Assembly (NCBI GenBank): GCA_947044405.1
Contig: CAMRHE010000166.1
Span: 1,240,001-1,304,000 of the forward strand
Source of the DNA: Leptodactylus fallax
Lineage: Eukaryota > Chordata > Amphibia > Anura > Leptodactylidae
DNA: 64,000 nucleotides
Direction: 5' to 3'
The notes under the pieces are model-generated. The model saw only the letters and a program-made list of their open reading frames with translations, was not told where the DNA came from and ran no database searches. Each line of letters begins with the position of its first letter. Positions within the stretch are counted from its first letter, which is position 1. Below, in pieces: positions 45,826 to 57,379 of the stretch. Made by a program: the position numbers and the translations under genes.

Positions 45826-46472
45826 TGTTACAAAACCAGTTAGGTTTTGTCTGCTGCGAACATCCCAGAAAAACAAAGGAAGACAAGGACAGTGAGCCCT
45901 AATGCTATACCCACCCTGAAGTCCCTACTACTGGCCTCAAGTACCCTAATCGGTAGAGGACAACTGGACGACGGTCCTTTCCAATGTCACAAGTGCAAAC
46001 AAAGGAGAACAGGTAGGAAAATAGTCAAGGGGTCTGAACAGTCAGGCAGCAGGAACAAAACAAGGACTGGAAGAATAAAAAAGTCTGCAGAAAGGAGAGG
46101 TCAGGCAAAACAAGATCAGAGATACAGGAGAAAACACTAGCACTTTCCAGGGAGACTAATAGCAAGCACTAAGCTGTGGGTTAGAAAACTATATATAGGA
46201 TGTCAGGAATCCGCCCCAGGCTTGATTGGAAAGGAAGGATGTCAATCACATAAGCAAGGCTGAAGTTAACTGTTTGAGTAGCAGAGGGAAACAAACAGTG
46301 GAAGAGATGGGGGGTGGTGGAGGATGATTAGCAGAGGTGAAGAGATAGAGCTGTGTTCAGACAGAGTACAACAAGAAACCGAAAAGCATAAAATCATAGC
46401 CAGGCACGCCTCCTGCGCTGTACCCTACAGCTGGAGGATAGCGCAGAAGTCTGAACAGATACAGACATTAAA
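45826..46472 (-). repeat. Full 5-prime LTR of the gypsy element
   Basis: 647 bp. On the minus strand it begins TTTAATGTCTGTATCTG (the family has TGTAACGTC) and ends GGTTTTGTAACA. CAGCGCAGGAGGC near the start is shared with the solo LTRs. Confidence 0.8.
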
Positions 46473-46710
46473 ATAAGCCTATAGGACTCGAGGATGGTAG
46501 GGTCTTTTCCGGGCTTAGAAATCACTACCACCACTGCTTCTCTCATGGATAAGGGGAACTGACCTTCCATCTCAGCCGCAGTTACAACCTTAAGAAGGCT
46601 TGGCAGCAAAAAGTCCTGATATCTGTTATAGAATTTAGATGGGATCCCAATCATACCTTGGGCCTTTTCCTCATCACCTTCCTTGAAGGCACTAACAGCA
46701 GATGGTCACA

Positions 46711-47099
46711 GAATTATAGTCACAACACAGTATCACTTTTTATTATGCAAACAATAACATTTGTCTTTGATTATTGGTGGACAACCCCTTTAAGCTGAAA
46801 ACACAAACATTCATCACTGATTTTACTTGAGTCTCTGATGTTAATAAGGTCCCAATTTTTGGCCCACGGACAATTTTGCACCAAAATTTGAGATTTTTTG
46901 ATCTTGATGATATGAATGCAGATGCTTAATACAAGAAAAGAAAAACTACATTTGAAAATTTATATTTGAGAATTATATTAATCTGCTTGGCAAGCAATTT
47001 GATATAGAATGTTGTACTATCATCAGTTTTTTATTGAATTCCCCTCAATAGATCTCAAAAGTTTATTTCCGTTGGCTATTTCCTTTATTCTAGTGTTGG
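46711..47099. repeat. Non-coding stretch with one MITE end
   Basis: ATGCAAACAATAACATTTGT and GGTGGACAACCCCTTTAAG (46740-46795) match the MITE edge at 32263-32325. The rest is unassigned. Confidence 0.4.
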
Positions 47100-47640
47100 C
47101 TAAATAAATCTGTTAAAGGGGTTTTCCATTAAAAACAACACTGTCACAATCTGTACTGACTATACACATTATTATAGTTTTCCAATTGAAGTGAATGGGG
47201 AAATTGTAATTCCGCTCACAGTCAAAATGAATTGTGAAAGCATTTTGTGAGTGTGAGCACTTAGGGGAACTCAGTACTTGCGCTGCAGCCCCTTGAAACA
47301 GCTGATCGTTGGTGGTGCCAATATTCAGACTCCCACTGATCTAATTATCATGGCCTATCCTGAGGCATTTCTCATACTGATGACCTATCCACAGGGTAGT
47401 TCATCAATATCTGACCAATGGGGTCCACTCAGTTTACCTGGCTGCCTCCATTCATCAGAAGCTATAGAGATGGACAGAGTTGGAAGCAGCTCTGCTCAAT
47501 TTCAAGTAATATGCACAGAACTGCAGCAGCCCAGCACCACCACTAGATTAGAATCTGAACACATATCCTATAAATTGGTCATTCGTAGGAAAAACACTGG
47601 GGAGACCAGAACACCCCTGTAAGTCTTTACTGCTCTAGCT
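47100..47640. repeat. Dispersed MITE fragments
   Basis: AAAGGGGTTTTCCATT (47115) opens a repeat that continues with CCAATTGAAGTGAATGGGG, CAGCTGATCGTTGGTGGTGC and GATGACCTATCCACAGGGTA, shared with 5513-5850 and 22187-22420. Ends unclear. Confidence 0.45.
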
Positions 47641-47656
47641 AAAGATTTCTATAGAC

Positions 47657-48560
47657 CCGTGTTGGTGAACCTATGGCACGCGATTCCTCGTTAGTGAGCA
47701 AACGCTTCTTTCAGCTGTCAGTGTAGGCCGCGGTCCTTACACTGACTGCAGAGTGTAACCTCTGCCCCGACGCAGGCATGAGGAAGTAAGTCATCAGCGC
47801 CTGCGATCAGAAGGAGGAGGACACTGTTCGTGGGACTGCAGCCATACTGGGTAAGTAGCATAAACTACTCTGTGGGGGCCCGCTGTGGAGCATATACTAC
47901 TGTGTGGGGGGCCTACTGTGGAGCATATACTACTGTGTGGAGGCCCACTGTGAAGCATATATTACATATACTACTGTGGGGGGCCACAAAGTGGAGCATA
48001 TAATACTGTGTGGGGGGGGCCTACTGTGGAGCATATACTACTGTGAGGACCCACTGTGGAGCATATAATACTGTGTGGGGGCCCACTGTGAAGCATATAA
48101 TACTGTGTGGGGGCCACTGTGGAGCATATAATACTGTGCAGGGGCCACTGTGGAGCATATAATACTGTGTGGGAGCCACTGTGGGCATATAATACTGTAT
48201 GGGGGCCACTCTGGAGCATATAATACTGAGTGGGGCCACTCTGGAGAATATAATACTGTTTGGGAGCCACTCTAAAGCATATAATACTGTCTGGGGGCCA
48301 CTTCGGAGCGAGTTGTACTGTCTGGGGGCCTCTGTGGAGCGCATTGTACTGTCTGGGGGCCCTTCACTATTTATAGCACACAGTATCTGTTTTATAGCAG
48401 ACATGTGATATTATTACAGGCTGTAATAACATGGCACGGTCACTATAAAACAGACCCTGGTTAATTTAAGGTTAAATTGCCATGTTGGCACTTTGTGATA
48501 ATTTTGTGGGTTTTGGGTTGCAGTTTGGGCACTCGGTCTCTAAAAGGTTCGACATCACTG
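47657..48560. mobile_element. hAT-like MITE (family C) with minisatellite
   Basis: The left end CCGTGTTGGTGAACC and right end GGTTCGACATCACTG are inverted; a perfect 8-bp duplication CTATAGAC flanks them (47649-47656, 48561-48568). 904 bp, with a minisatellite at 47860-48365. No hairpin module is seen. Non-coding. Confidence 0.9.
47860..48365. repeat. 31/32-bp minisatellite, about sixteen units
   Basis: Units approximate GGAGCATATAATACTGTGTG plus GGGGCCACTGT, same unit as the other arrays. Some units have extra bases. Confidence 0.88.
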
Positions 48561-48616
48561 CTATAGACTGTCACACCACAAGCTTCACATTCAAGCTTAC
48601 TGACACATCTGCTTTT

Positions 48617-48895
48617 GGCCGGGGCCCCACGTTGCAGCAAAAAACACTGCATTTTACATTACCTGCAAAGTGGACGGGATTCTGGCTAATCCCATCCACA
48701 CATTGCAGAAAAAAATCTGCAACATGTGCATTATACCTACAGAAATGCTGGTGTTTCCTGAATAGATATAATAGAGGCAGAGATTCCGCAAATGAAAACT
48801 CAGTGGACTTTCTGTGAAAAACGCTGCAGAAAAAAATGTGATGCATTTCTGCAGCGTTATTTAGCTATGGCTCTATGTGGGGTCTTAGCCTTTCT
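48617..48895. repeat. MITE with GGGGCCCCACGTTGCAG ends
   Basis: GCCGGGGCCCCACGTTGCAG on the left and CATTTCTGCAGCGTTATTTA...GTGGGGTCTTAGCC on the right, inverted. Family of 20701-20920. Confidence 0.65.
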
Positions 48896-49260
48896 TGGAC
48901 ATGTGCTTGCTAATCATGGATTGCATGTGAACCCATTGAGTTATAGTTTTTTTCCATAGACCAACTGAGACGTATTCTATTATGTTTGGTTTTGCAGATC
49001 ACAGATACCCATTGAAGTCTATGGGTCCATGAAAATAACGGACAGCACGCAAATGCCATTGCTGTCCTGTTCATTTTTCATGGACCTAGAGACATTGAAA
49101 AGTAACCAAATTTTTTAAAAGTTTATTTTTTTCACAGCGGTTGAAAATGGATCAACCACATACAGCACAAAACCCAAAGGACATTACATGCCTGTTAAAG
49201 GTGGATGTGTAAGCTCTTAGAATGGTCACAATGGATGGATTATGGATGTGACATAATAGG
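48896..49260. other. Non-coding stretch
   Basis: No gene. GTCTATGGGTCCATGAAAAT and CATTTTTCATGGACCTAGAG (49018-49090) are inverted and may be an old MITE. Confidence 0.4.
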
Positions 49261-49268
49261 GAATTAGG

Positions 49269-49447
49269 TAAGGGTGTAGCTATAGGGGGTGGAGAGGTAG
49301 CAATTGCTATCAGGCCCGAGAACCTCAGGGGGCCCAAAAGCTTCTCTACAACATAAGAAGACATTAGTATTATAGATGGCACATAAAAACTGGGGTCCCC
49401 GTTACATATTTTGTATTAGATCCCTGGAGCTTCAAGTTAAGCCTCTA
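49269..49447. mobile_element. Short hAT-like MITE (family F)
   Basis: 179 bp, from TAAGGGTGTAGCTATAGG to AAGTTAAGCCTCTA, imperfect TIRs, flanked by GAATTAGG (49261-49268) and GAACTAGG (49448-49455), an 8-bp duplication with one change. It contains no minisatellite. Confidence 0.75.
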
Positions 49448-49579
49448 GAACTAGGATATTTGCATTTAAAATGTTACTGCTACTAAGCAGACCTTTCACG
49501 TCCTCAGGGCCGGTTTTAGACAAAGTGGGGCCCTGGGCAAAAATTTAAAGCGGGGCCCCCAATGCTGATATGCAAACAA

Positions 49580-50110
49580 CACCATCGTCTTCCAGTGACA
49601 ACCCCTATAATAACGCCTCCTTTCTGCCAACAAAAAAGTAATAACAAGCCCCATTTTACCACACACAATTCAAATGAGCACCTTTGTACCACCTATTAGA
49701 TTTTTGCACCCAGTCATCAGTAATTATAGCACCTCCTTATAAATAATAGCCCCTGCTTATAAATAATATTACACCTTTATCAGTAATAGCTCCCTTATCA
49801 ATGATAAATAGTGCCCTGTATCAGTAATATTCCCCCTTATCAGTAACAGTCACCCTGTAAAAATAATACTGCTCCCTTATTAATAGCCCTCTCATAAATA
49901 ATAGTTACCCTTATAAATAATAGTCCCCATTATCACTAATAAATAAGCCCACTTAACAATTATACCCCCCTTATAAATAGTTTCCCTCTTATAACTAATA
50001 GCTCCCCCTTATAATGGATGCCTTATATATAATAGTTCCCCCCTTATAAATAATAGCCCGTCTTATAAATAATAGCTCCCCCTTATAATAGTCCCCCTCA
50101 TACTTAAGTT
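49580..50110. repeat. Degenerate tandem array, CCCTTATAAATAATAG units
   Basis: About 25 loose units of 18-24 bases with the core TTATAAATAATAG or TATCAGTAATAG, distinct from the 31-bp minisatellite. Confidence 0.75.
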
Positions 50111-50279
50111 TCCCAATTATATATAGTAACACACCCTTATATATAATAGTTCTCCGTTATACAGTGTCGGACTGAAGGGGGAATGACATGGCCATGGGGC
50201 ACTACATGTATGTGCAAGATTATAGTGAGGGAGCTGTGATGCAGACATAGCACACAGGGCTGCCAGCAGGAATTGTGAG

Positions 50280-51790
50280 CACCCCCCCCCCCCACAGTAT
50301 AATGCTCCACATGGTATATAATGCTCGACAGTATAAAATGCTCTCCTGAGCCTTCCAGTTTCCCCACATGGTATATAATTCTCTACAGTGACCCCACACA
50401 GTATAAAATGCTCCACTGAGCCCCCCATTGTGGTCCAACATGGTATGTAAGGCTCCACACAGTATAATACTCCACAGTGGCCCACACAGTATACTACCCC
50501 TTAGTGGCCCCAGACAGTACAATATGCTCCCCAGCAGCCCCACACAATATAATATGCTCCATACAGTATAATATGCACCCCACAATGCCCCCCCAGTATA
50601 ATGCTAACACAGTATAACCTGCTCCATAATGACCTCCACACAGTATAATATACTCCCCAGAGGGGTTCCCCCAGTATAATGCTCCACAGTGGTCCCCCAC
50701 AGTATAATGTTCCCCACAGTCCCCCCAGTATAATGCTCTACAATGGCCCCACAGAGTATAATATGCTCCCGAAAAGCCCCACACAATATAATACACTCCA
50801 CAGTGGCCCCACACAGTATAACAGGCTCCCCACACTGTGCATTCCCCCAGTATAAAGCTCCACAGTGGCCCATAGTATAATATGCTCCCCAGAGGGCCCC
50901 CGCTAGTATAATGCTCCACAGTGCCCCCTCCAGTATTTAGCTCCACAGTGGCCCCACGCAATATATTATGCTCCCCAGTGCGTCCCCCCAGTATAATGTT
51001 CAACAGTAGGCCCCACGCAGTATAATATGCTCACCAGAGGGCCCCCTAGTATAATGCTCATTAGCCCCCCCCCCGAATAATGCCCCACAGTGGCGCCACG
51101 CAATATAATATGCTCTGCTGATGGCCCCCCCCCAGAATAATGCTCCACAGTGACCCCACTCAGTATAACATGCTCCAGAATGGCCTCCACACAGTATAAT
51201 ATACTGCCCAGAGAGATTTCCCCAGTATAATACTCCACAGTGGCCCAAAACAGTATAATATGCTCTCCAGAGCCCCTCCAGTATAATGCTCCACAGTGGC
51301 CCAAAACAGTATAACATGCTCTCCAGAGCCCCACCCCAGTATAATTCTCCACAGTGGCCCCGCACAGTATAATATACTGAGGGGCCCCTCTGGAGAGCAT
51401 ATTATACTGTGTGGGGCCAATGTGGAGCATTATACTGGGGAGGGGGCCCTCTGGAGAACATGTTATATTCTGCAGGGCCTCTATGGAGTATTATAAAGTG
51501 GGGGGCTCTGGAGAGCATGTTATATTCTGTCGGGCCACTTTGGACCATTATACTGGGGGGCCCCTCTGGAGAGCATAATGCTCCAAAGTGGCCCCACAGA
51601 ATATAACATTATCTCCAGAGCCCCCACCCCACACACATTATAATTTTCCATAGAGGCCCCACAGAATATAACATGCTATCCAGAGGGCCCCTTCCCCAGT
51701 ATAATGCTCCACAGTGGCCCCACACAGTATAATATGCTATCCAGAGGGGGCACCCCAGTATAATGCTCCACAGTGGCCCTACAGACTCCG
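50280..51790. repeat. Long 30-36-bp minisatellite array with an inverted segment
   Basis: More than 40 units approximating CACAGTATAATATGCTCCAC plus AGTGGCCCC. From about 51371 to 51565 the units are in the opposite orientation, the junctions lying at GAGGGGCCCCTCTGG-like sequences, after which the original orientation resumes. Confidence 0.88.
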
Positions 51791-52317
51791 TCAGTGCTAT
51801 TATTATATTATATTCTGGGGTCTCTTCAGACCCCAGAGTATACTAATCGAAGGCCCGGGGTAGGTAAGGTAAAATAACAAACAGTTATACTCACCTTGTT
51901 CTTACCTCTCCTGGGCCTCCTCGCGCTGCTCCGCTATCCCCGCCGGCACCGGCTTCCTCTTCTCTGCGGCTGACGTCACGCGTTGTGGACGTCACCTCTG
52001 AGACCCGTGATTGGGCCTCAGCGATTATGTGAGGCACGCTGTCAGCACACCCCACGTGACCGCTGTGGCCATGCCTCAGCGGTGATGTCCGGAACGCTAG
52101 AAGATGACGTCGGACGCCAAGGACAGGTGAGTAAAAATGTTTGTTATTTTTACTCACTTCGGAAAGGGGCCCTGCGGTCCCTTTCTGTTATTGATATGGC
52201 CAGGCCTCACTCCGGGATATGGAGTCATCAGGTTCCGGATCCCGGGGGCCCCTTTGGGGACGGGGCCCTGGGCAATTGCCCAGTTTGCCCTCCCCTAACG
52301 CCGGCCCTGCACGTCCT

Positions 52318-52379
52318 CAAACCCCTGGCGTGCTGTATACCTTTACAAAGGGGGTTAGAGACATGAAAGGTCTCATTAA
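52318..52379. repeat. Right part of an older AAAGGTCTC-ended repeat
   Basis: TAGAGACATGAAAGGTCTC followed by ATTAA mirrors GCAGACCTTTCACGTCC left of the hAT element at 49485-49504; both resemble the ends of the 4433-4566 foldback. Confidence 0.45.
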
Positions 52380-52759
52380 AGTACTGCTAAGAGTCAAAAC
52401 ATTCAAAATTATTTTATTAAAATCCTGCACGATGCTGTATAATATTATATGTATGTTAAACTTTAATAGGAGGCCACAATTTAACTTGTTACAAAGTAAT
52501 ATTTTTACTAGATGTGTTAATGTGTGTATTGCAGGAAGTCCTTTATATTTATAACACATCTGTCTATGGAAATATATTTAAATTTCAGCTGTCCTTCCTG
52601 TAAAGAACAATTTCCTTTGTTGAAAGTGAAATCAAATTTCCTCTATCTTGCAGGATGAACTTAAGTCATCTGTATGCATATACTGATGACAAACAAGTCT
52701 GTGACCTTTCACAACCTTGTTATACAATCTTTCATTTAACACTTTTTTGCACTTTAAAT
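52380..52759. other. Low-repeat non-coding stretch
   Basis: AT-rich, no recognised feature. Confidence 0.4.
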
Positions 52760-55700
52760 ATCACTATTAACCCCTTAAGGACACAGCCCAAAAGTTCGTT
52801 AAGGACCAGGCCTTGTTTTTCAAAACTGACGGGTCACTTTATGTGGCAAGAACTTTGAGATGCTTTAACTTACACAAGTGATTTTGAGATTGTTTTCTCG
52901 TGACACATTGTACTTCATGATTGTGGTAGACACTAATCAATATATTTGTATTTATTTATAAAAAAATAGGATATTTGATGGAAATTTGGAAAAAAATCGC
53001 AATTTTCAAAATGTGAAATTCTCTGCTTTTCAGACAGATAGTCATACCACCCAAATACATTAATAAATATTATCTACCATATCTCTGCTTTATATTGACA
53101 TCATCTTTTAATCGTCCTTTAATTTATTTTGGATGTTAGAAGGCTTACAAGTGTAACAGCGATTTTCCAGATTTACAAGAAAATTTCCCAAACTAATTTT
53201 TTAGGGACCACTTCAGTTCTGAAGGGGATTATAAAGGCCTATATATTAGAAACCCCCCATAAATCACCCCATTTTCAAAACTTCACCCCTGAAATAATTC
53301 AAAATAGCATTTGGGAAGTTTGTTAACCCTTTAAGCATTTCACAAGAATTAAAACGATATCGAGGTGAAATTTAGACATTTCATTTTTTTTCCACTAATC
53401 CCTTCATTTAGCCCTAAATTTAACACATTCACAAAGGGTTAAAGGAGAAAATGCATCTCCCAGTTTATTATACAATTTCTCCAGAGCACAGAAATACCCC
53501 ACATGTGGGTGTAAACTGATGTTTGGGCATTCGGCAGTAAACAGAAGGGAAGAAGCGACACTGGACGTTTGAAAAGCAGATTTTGCTGGAATAGTTTTCA
53601 GGTGCCATGTCTCATTTGCAAAGCCACTAGAGTACCAAAACAATGGAAACCCCATAAAAGTGACCCCATTTTGGAAACTAAACCCCTCACAGAATTCATC
53701 AAGGGGTATAGTGAGCATTTTGACCCCACAGCTGTTTCACAGATTTTACTAACATTGGGCTGTATAAATATACATATATTTATATATATATATTTTTCCA
53801 ATAAACTGTCAATTTAGCCCCAAATTTTTCATTTTCACAAGAGGACAAAGGAGAAAAAGCTCCCAAAGTTTGTTACACAATTTCTCCTGAACACAGAAAT
53901 GCCTCATATGTGGTTGTAATCTGCTGTTTGGGTACCTGGTGGAGCTCAGAATGGAAAGAGCACTATTTAGCTTTTGGAGGGCAGATTTTGCTGGAATAGT
54001 TTTCGGGTGCCATGTCGCATTTGCAGAGCCCCTAAAGTACCAATACAATGGAAACTCCCAAAAGTTACCCCATTTTGGAAATTATACCCCTCATAGAATT
54101 TATATAGGGGTATAGTGAGCATTTTGAACTCACAGCTGTTTCACAGATTTTATTATCATTGGGACGTAAAAATGAAAAATTACTTTTTTTCCAATAAACT
54201 GTCCCTTTAACGACATATTTTTAATTTTTGCAAGTGGTTAAAGAAGAAAAAGCTCCCCACAGTTTGTTACACAATTTCTTCTGAACACAGAAATGCCCCA
54301 TATGTGGTTGTAATCTGCTGAATGGGAACATGGTGGGGCTCAGAATGGAAAGAGCGATTTTTAGCTTTAGGAGGGCAGATGTTGCTGGAATAGTTTTCAG
54401 GTGCCATGTCGCATTTGCAGAGCCCCTAAAGTACCAATACAATGGAAACCCCTCAAAAGGGACCCCATTTTAGAAACTATACCCCTCAAGGAATGTATCA
54501 AGGGGTATTATCATTTTGAGCCTAAAAATGCTTCCCAAAAATTAATGTACAAAGTGAAAATTGAAGATTTTGAAGAAATATCCAATTTCAGAATATGTTG
54601 CGGCCACTTTGTGGCATCAGAGACATGAACTCCTAAAACTATTAAGTGGGCTATCCCGGGGGGAAAAAAAAATTATATATGTGGGTGTAAACTGCTGCTT
54701 GGGAACACAGCAGGGCTCTGAAGGGAAGGAGCTTTTTTAGCTTTTGGAGTACTTTCTGGTCGCCATGTTATTTTTGAAGAGCCCTGGAGGTGCCAGTAAA
54801 CTGGAATTCCCCAAGAAGTGACCCCATTTTGTAGCGGCAATTTTAGGGTCTCTGCAAATGTGACATGGCGTCCAAAAACCAACAATCTAAATCTGCGCTC
54901 CAAAAGTACATAGTGCTCCTTCACATCTGCACCCTGCTGTGTGCCCAAATGGCAGTTTATGCCCACATGTATGACACTGGTGTACCCAGGATAACGTACT
55001 TAATGCCATATGTGGGTATAAACTGCTGTTTGGGAACAGCCGGGCACAGAAGGGAAGGAGCGCTATTTTGGTTTTTGGAGCACAGTTTGGTTTTTGGACA
55101 CCATGTCACTTGCAGAGCCCAAGAATTGCCAGTAAAGTGGAATCCTCAGACTTGTGACCCCATTTTGGAAACTACACTCTTCAATGGATTTATCAAGTGG
55201 TGTAGCGAGCATTATTAACCCTTAAGTGTTGCATTCTTTTAATTTCCAGAAATGAATGCGCAGCTGATAATGAAAAGTTAAAAATACCATTTTTCCAGAG
55301 ATACGCCATTTCAGTGCCCATATGTTGTGCCCAGCTTATGTCTGCAGAGACACACACTCCAAAAACTAAGCGGGTATCCCGGGCACAACAGCTTTTGGAG
55401 CGTTCATCTCTGATACAAGCCGGGCACAACATATTACGCACTGAAATGATGTATTCCTGGAAAAATTGTCATTTTCACCTTTCACAGTCAGCTGCGTATT
55501 CATTTATGGATAATAAATTATAGCAACACTTGGGGGTTAAAAATGCTCACTGTACCCCTGGATAAATTCCTTCAGGAGTGTAGTTTCCAAAATGGGGTCA
55601 CATGTCAGGAGATTCCACTTTACTGGCGTTTCAGCTCTGCAAAAGTGCAACGGCGTCCAAAAACCAAACCGTCCAAGCCTGAGCTCCAAAAACCAAATAG

Positions 55701-57363
55701 CGCTCCTTCCATTCTGTGCCCAGCTGTGTCCATACAGCAATTTATACCCACATATGACATTACATACGTTACCCTGGGTACACCAGTGTCATACATGTGG
55801 GTATAAACTGCAGTTTGGACACACAGCAGGGCGCAGAAGAAAAGGAGCGCTATGAGGCTTTTGGAGTGCAGATTCAGATGTTTGGTATCTGGACGCCATG
55901 TCATGTTTGCAGAGCCTGTAAGGTACCATAACAGTGGATTCCCCAAAGGAGTGACCCCATTTTGAAAACTGCACCTCTCAAAGAATTTATCAAGGGGTGT
56001 AGTAAGCATTAGTATTCCAGACGTGACTGCACAGCGGATGGGGAAAAGTGAATACATAAGCTGTGCAGAGTACATTGGGAACACCAAAATCCCTACTATT
56101 TCCCCAGTAATTCCTATTATTGGGGAGGTCATTCTGGGGGTCACTTCTGGTTTATTTTCCCTCATAAGCTCTAAGTCTGGTTTGTCCCCTGATATAGGCT
56201 CGCACAGCTTATACATTCCCTTCCTGCCGCAGCCAGTTATGTTCTAATGATTTGGCGATTTTTGGGGTTTTTGTCTTCACATTGTACGAGCTATATTTTC
56301 TTTATTTCTCTGGTGATGTAGCCATATGAGGGCTTGTTGTTTGCGGAGTGAGATGTATTTTGTAATGACATCATCTTTGGGCGCCTATAACTTATTGAAT
56401 AAATTTTATTAACTCTTTCTTTTTGGATTAAAAAAAAAACCCCATCAATTCTGGCACTGCGTTTTACCTTTTAAATTTTTCACCATGCAGCATAAAGCAT
56501 AAGTAACATGTTACCTTTATTCTATGGGTCGGTACGATTACGGAGATACCTCATTTATACTGTTTTTTTTATGCGATACTAATTTTGCAGAACAAAAACC
56601 CATTTGGGGACATAAATTAATTGTTTTTGCATCGCCATCTTCTGAGATGCGTAACATTTTTATTTTGTGGTTTACAGAGTTGAGGGCTTATTTTTTGCGG
56701 GACAACCAGTGCTTTTTATTGGTACTGTTTTGGGGTACATATGACTTTTTGATCACTTTTTATAGCATATTTTGTAAGGTGGGATGGCGAAAAGTCATTA
56801 CTTTTGACGAGTTTTTTCCATTTTTTTTTTCCCGACGTTCACCGTGTATGATAAATGTTGTTTCAGTTTTATTGTACAGGTTGTTACAGACGCGGCGATA
56901 CCAAATATGCATTGTTTTTATTAATTTTTAGGTTTTTCTTTTATATAATTCATTCTATATAGGAAAAGGGAATTTTTGGGGCTTTATTCTTTTATTAACT
57001 TTTTTTCAAACACTTTATTTTACTTTTTTTCACTTTTTTTTTATTTTTTCATGTGTCCCATTAGGACACCTGAGCCAGCAATGCTTTGATTGCTGGCTCA
57101 GCACTATAGACTGCAAGACACGAGCATACAAGTGTCTTGCATTCTATATAGGAAGTGAGGCTATGAAGACGCATAGCGCTCACTTCCGCAGGTCTCGGCA
57201 GGATCAACCAGGTAGTGGGGTCTCCAGGCAGCCTGGGGTCACTGGGCAGACCCCGGGCTGCAGATTATAGATATTGGCACCCCCCCCGATCTCGCCGCGG
57301 GGGGTGCCGAGGGGACCGGCAACATGGCGGAATCCCTTGGATGCCGCGGTCATGTTTGATCAC
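52760..57363 (-). repeat. Complex repeat, inverted copy
   Basis: Begins TTAACCCCTTAAGGACACAG, the inverse of the end at about 42025, and runs in reverse through the same blocks: AT-rich outer section (52800-53400), 350-400-bp modules (53500-56000, for example CTGCTGTTTGGG at about 53930 and 55025), AT-rich section with ATGGGTCGGTACGATTACGG (56520), mirror GAGCCAGCAATGCTTTGATT / AATCAAAGCATT-type arms (57070-57100), and the 18-base 18S-like match (57197-57214). It ends at GGATGCCGCGGTCATG. The AT-rich open frames (e.g. 56524-56931) have no domain. Confidence 0.72.
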
Positions 57364-57379
57364 ATTTTCAAGCATCTAG

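Larger units (their letters stand above)
44321..46472 (-). mobile_element. Internally deleted Ty3/gypsy element
   Basis: Order on the minus strand: full 5-prime LTR (46472-45826), gag, protease, then a direct junction into the middle of the 3-prime LTR (44586-44321). Reverse transcriptase, RNase H, integrase and part of the 3-prime LTR are gone. It lies between L1-Tx1 RT codons, after ESYR and before SLLSTDI on the minus strand. The flanks (TATAA and ATAAG) do not give a clean duplication. LTR family as at 9375 and 17612. Confidence 0.85.
42035..46710 (-). mobile_element. L1-Tx1-like LINE ORF2 fragment, split by a gypsy element
   Basis: Minus-strand segments in order (46690 to 42250) are the start of RT, an interrupting gypsy element (44321-46472), the rest of RT, and the long L1-type C-terminal region ending with a cysteine-containing block. 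There is no ORF1 and no endonuclease: 5-prime truncated. The family call rests on the MREAVVVVISKPGKDP and SPRARIRANGTLRKFFDLEK blocks, typical of Tx1-like L1 elements of amphibians and fish. Confidence 0.8.
49505..52309. mobile_element. 2.8-kb hAT-like element (family D) built of tandem repeats
   Basis: Ends CAGGGCCGGTTTTAG and TAACGCCGGCCCTG are inverted; a perfect 8-bp duplication CACGTCCT (49497-49504, 52310-52317) flanks them. Inside: a tandem array of about 20-bp units (49580-50110), a long minisatellite (50280-51790), a hairpin (51808-51845) and a GC-rich core with CRE TGACGTCA (51971-51978). No transposase. It landed in an older repeat whose GACCTTTCACGTCC and ACATGAAAGGTC parts lie on either side. 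Confidence 0.95.

Noticed and set aside
47870..48365. Regular short repeats resembling a CRISPR array
   Set aside because: Units are contiguous without unique spacers, no cas genes are present and the context is vertebrate DNA.
50117..51606. Several long overlapping open frames with periodic peptides on both strands
   Set aside because: They are produced by the 30-36-bp minisatellite. Frames exist in several phases and encode the same DNA unit, not a protein.
56524..56931. 135-residue open frame as a gene
   Set aside because: It lies in the AT-rich part of a repeat, has no known domain and is rich in Phe and Leu from T-runs.
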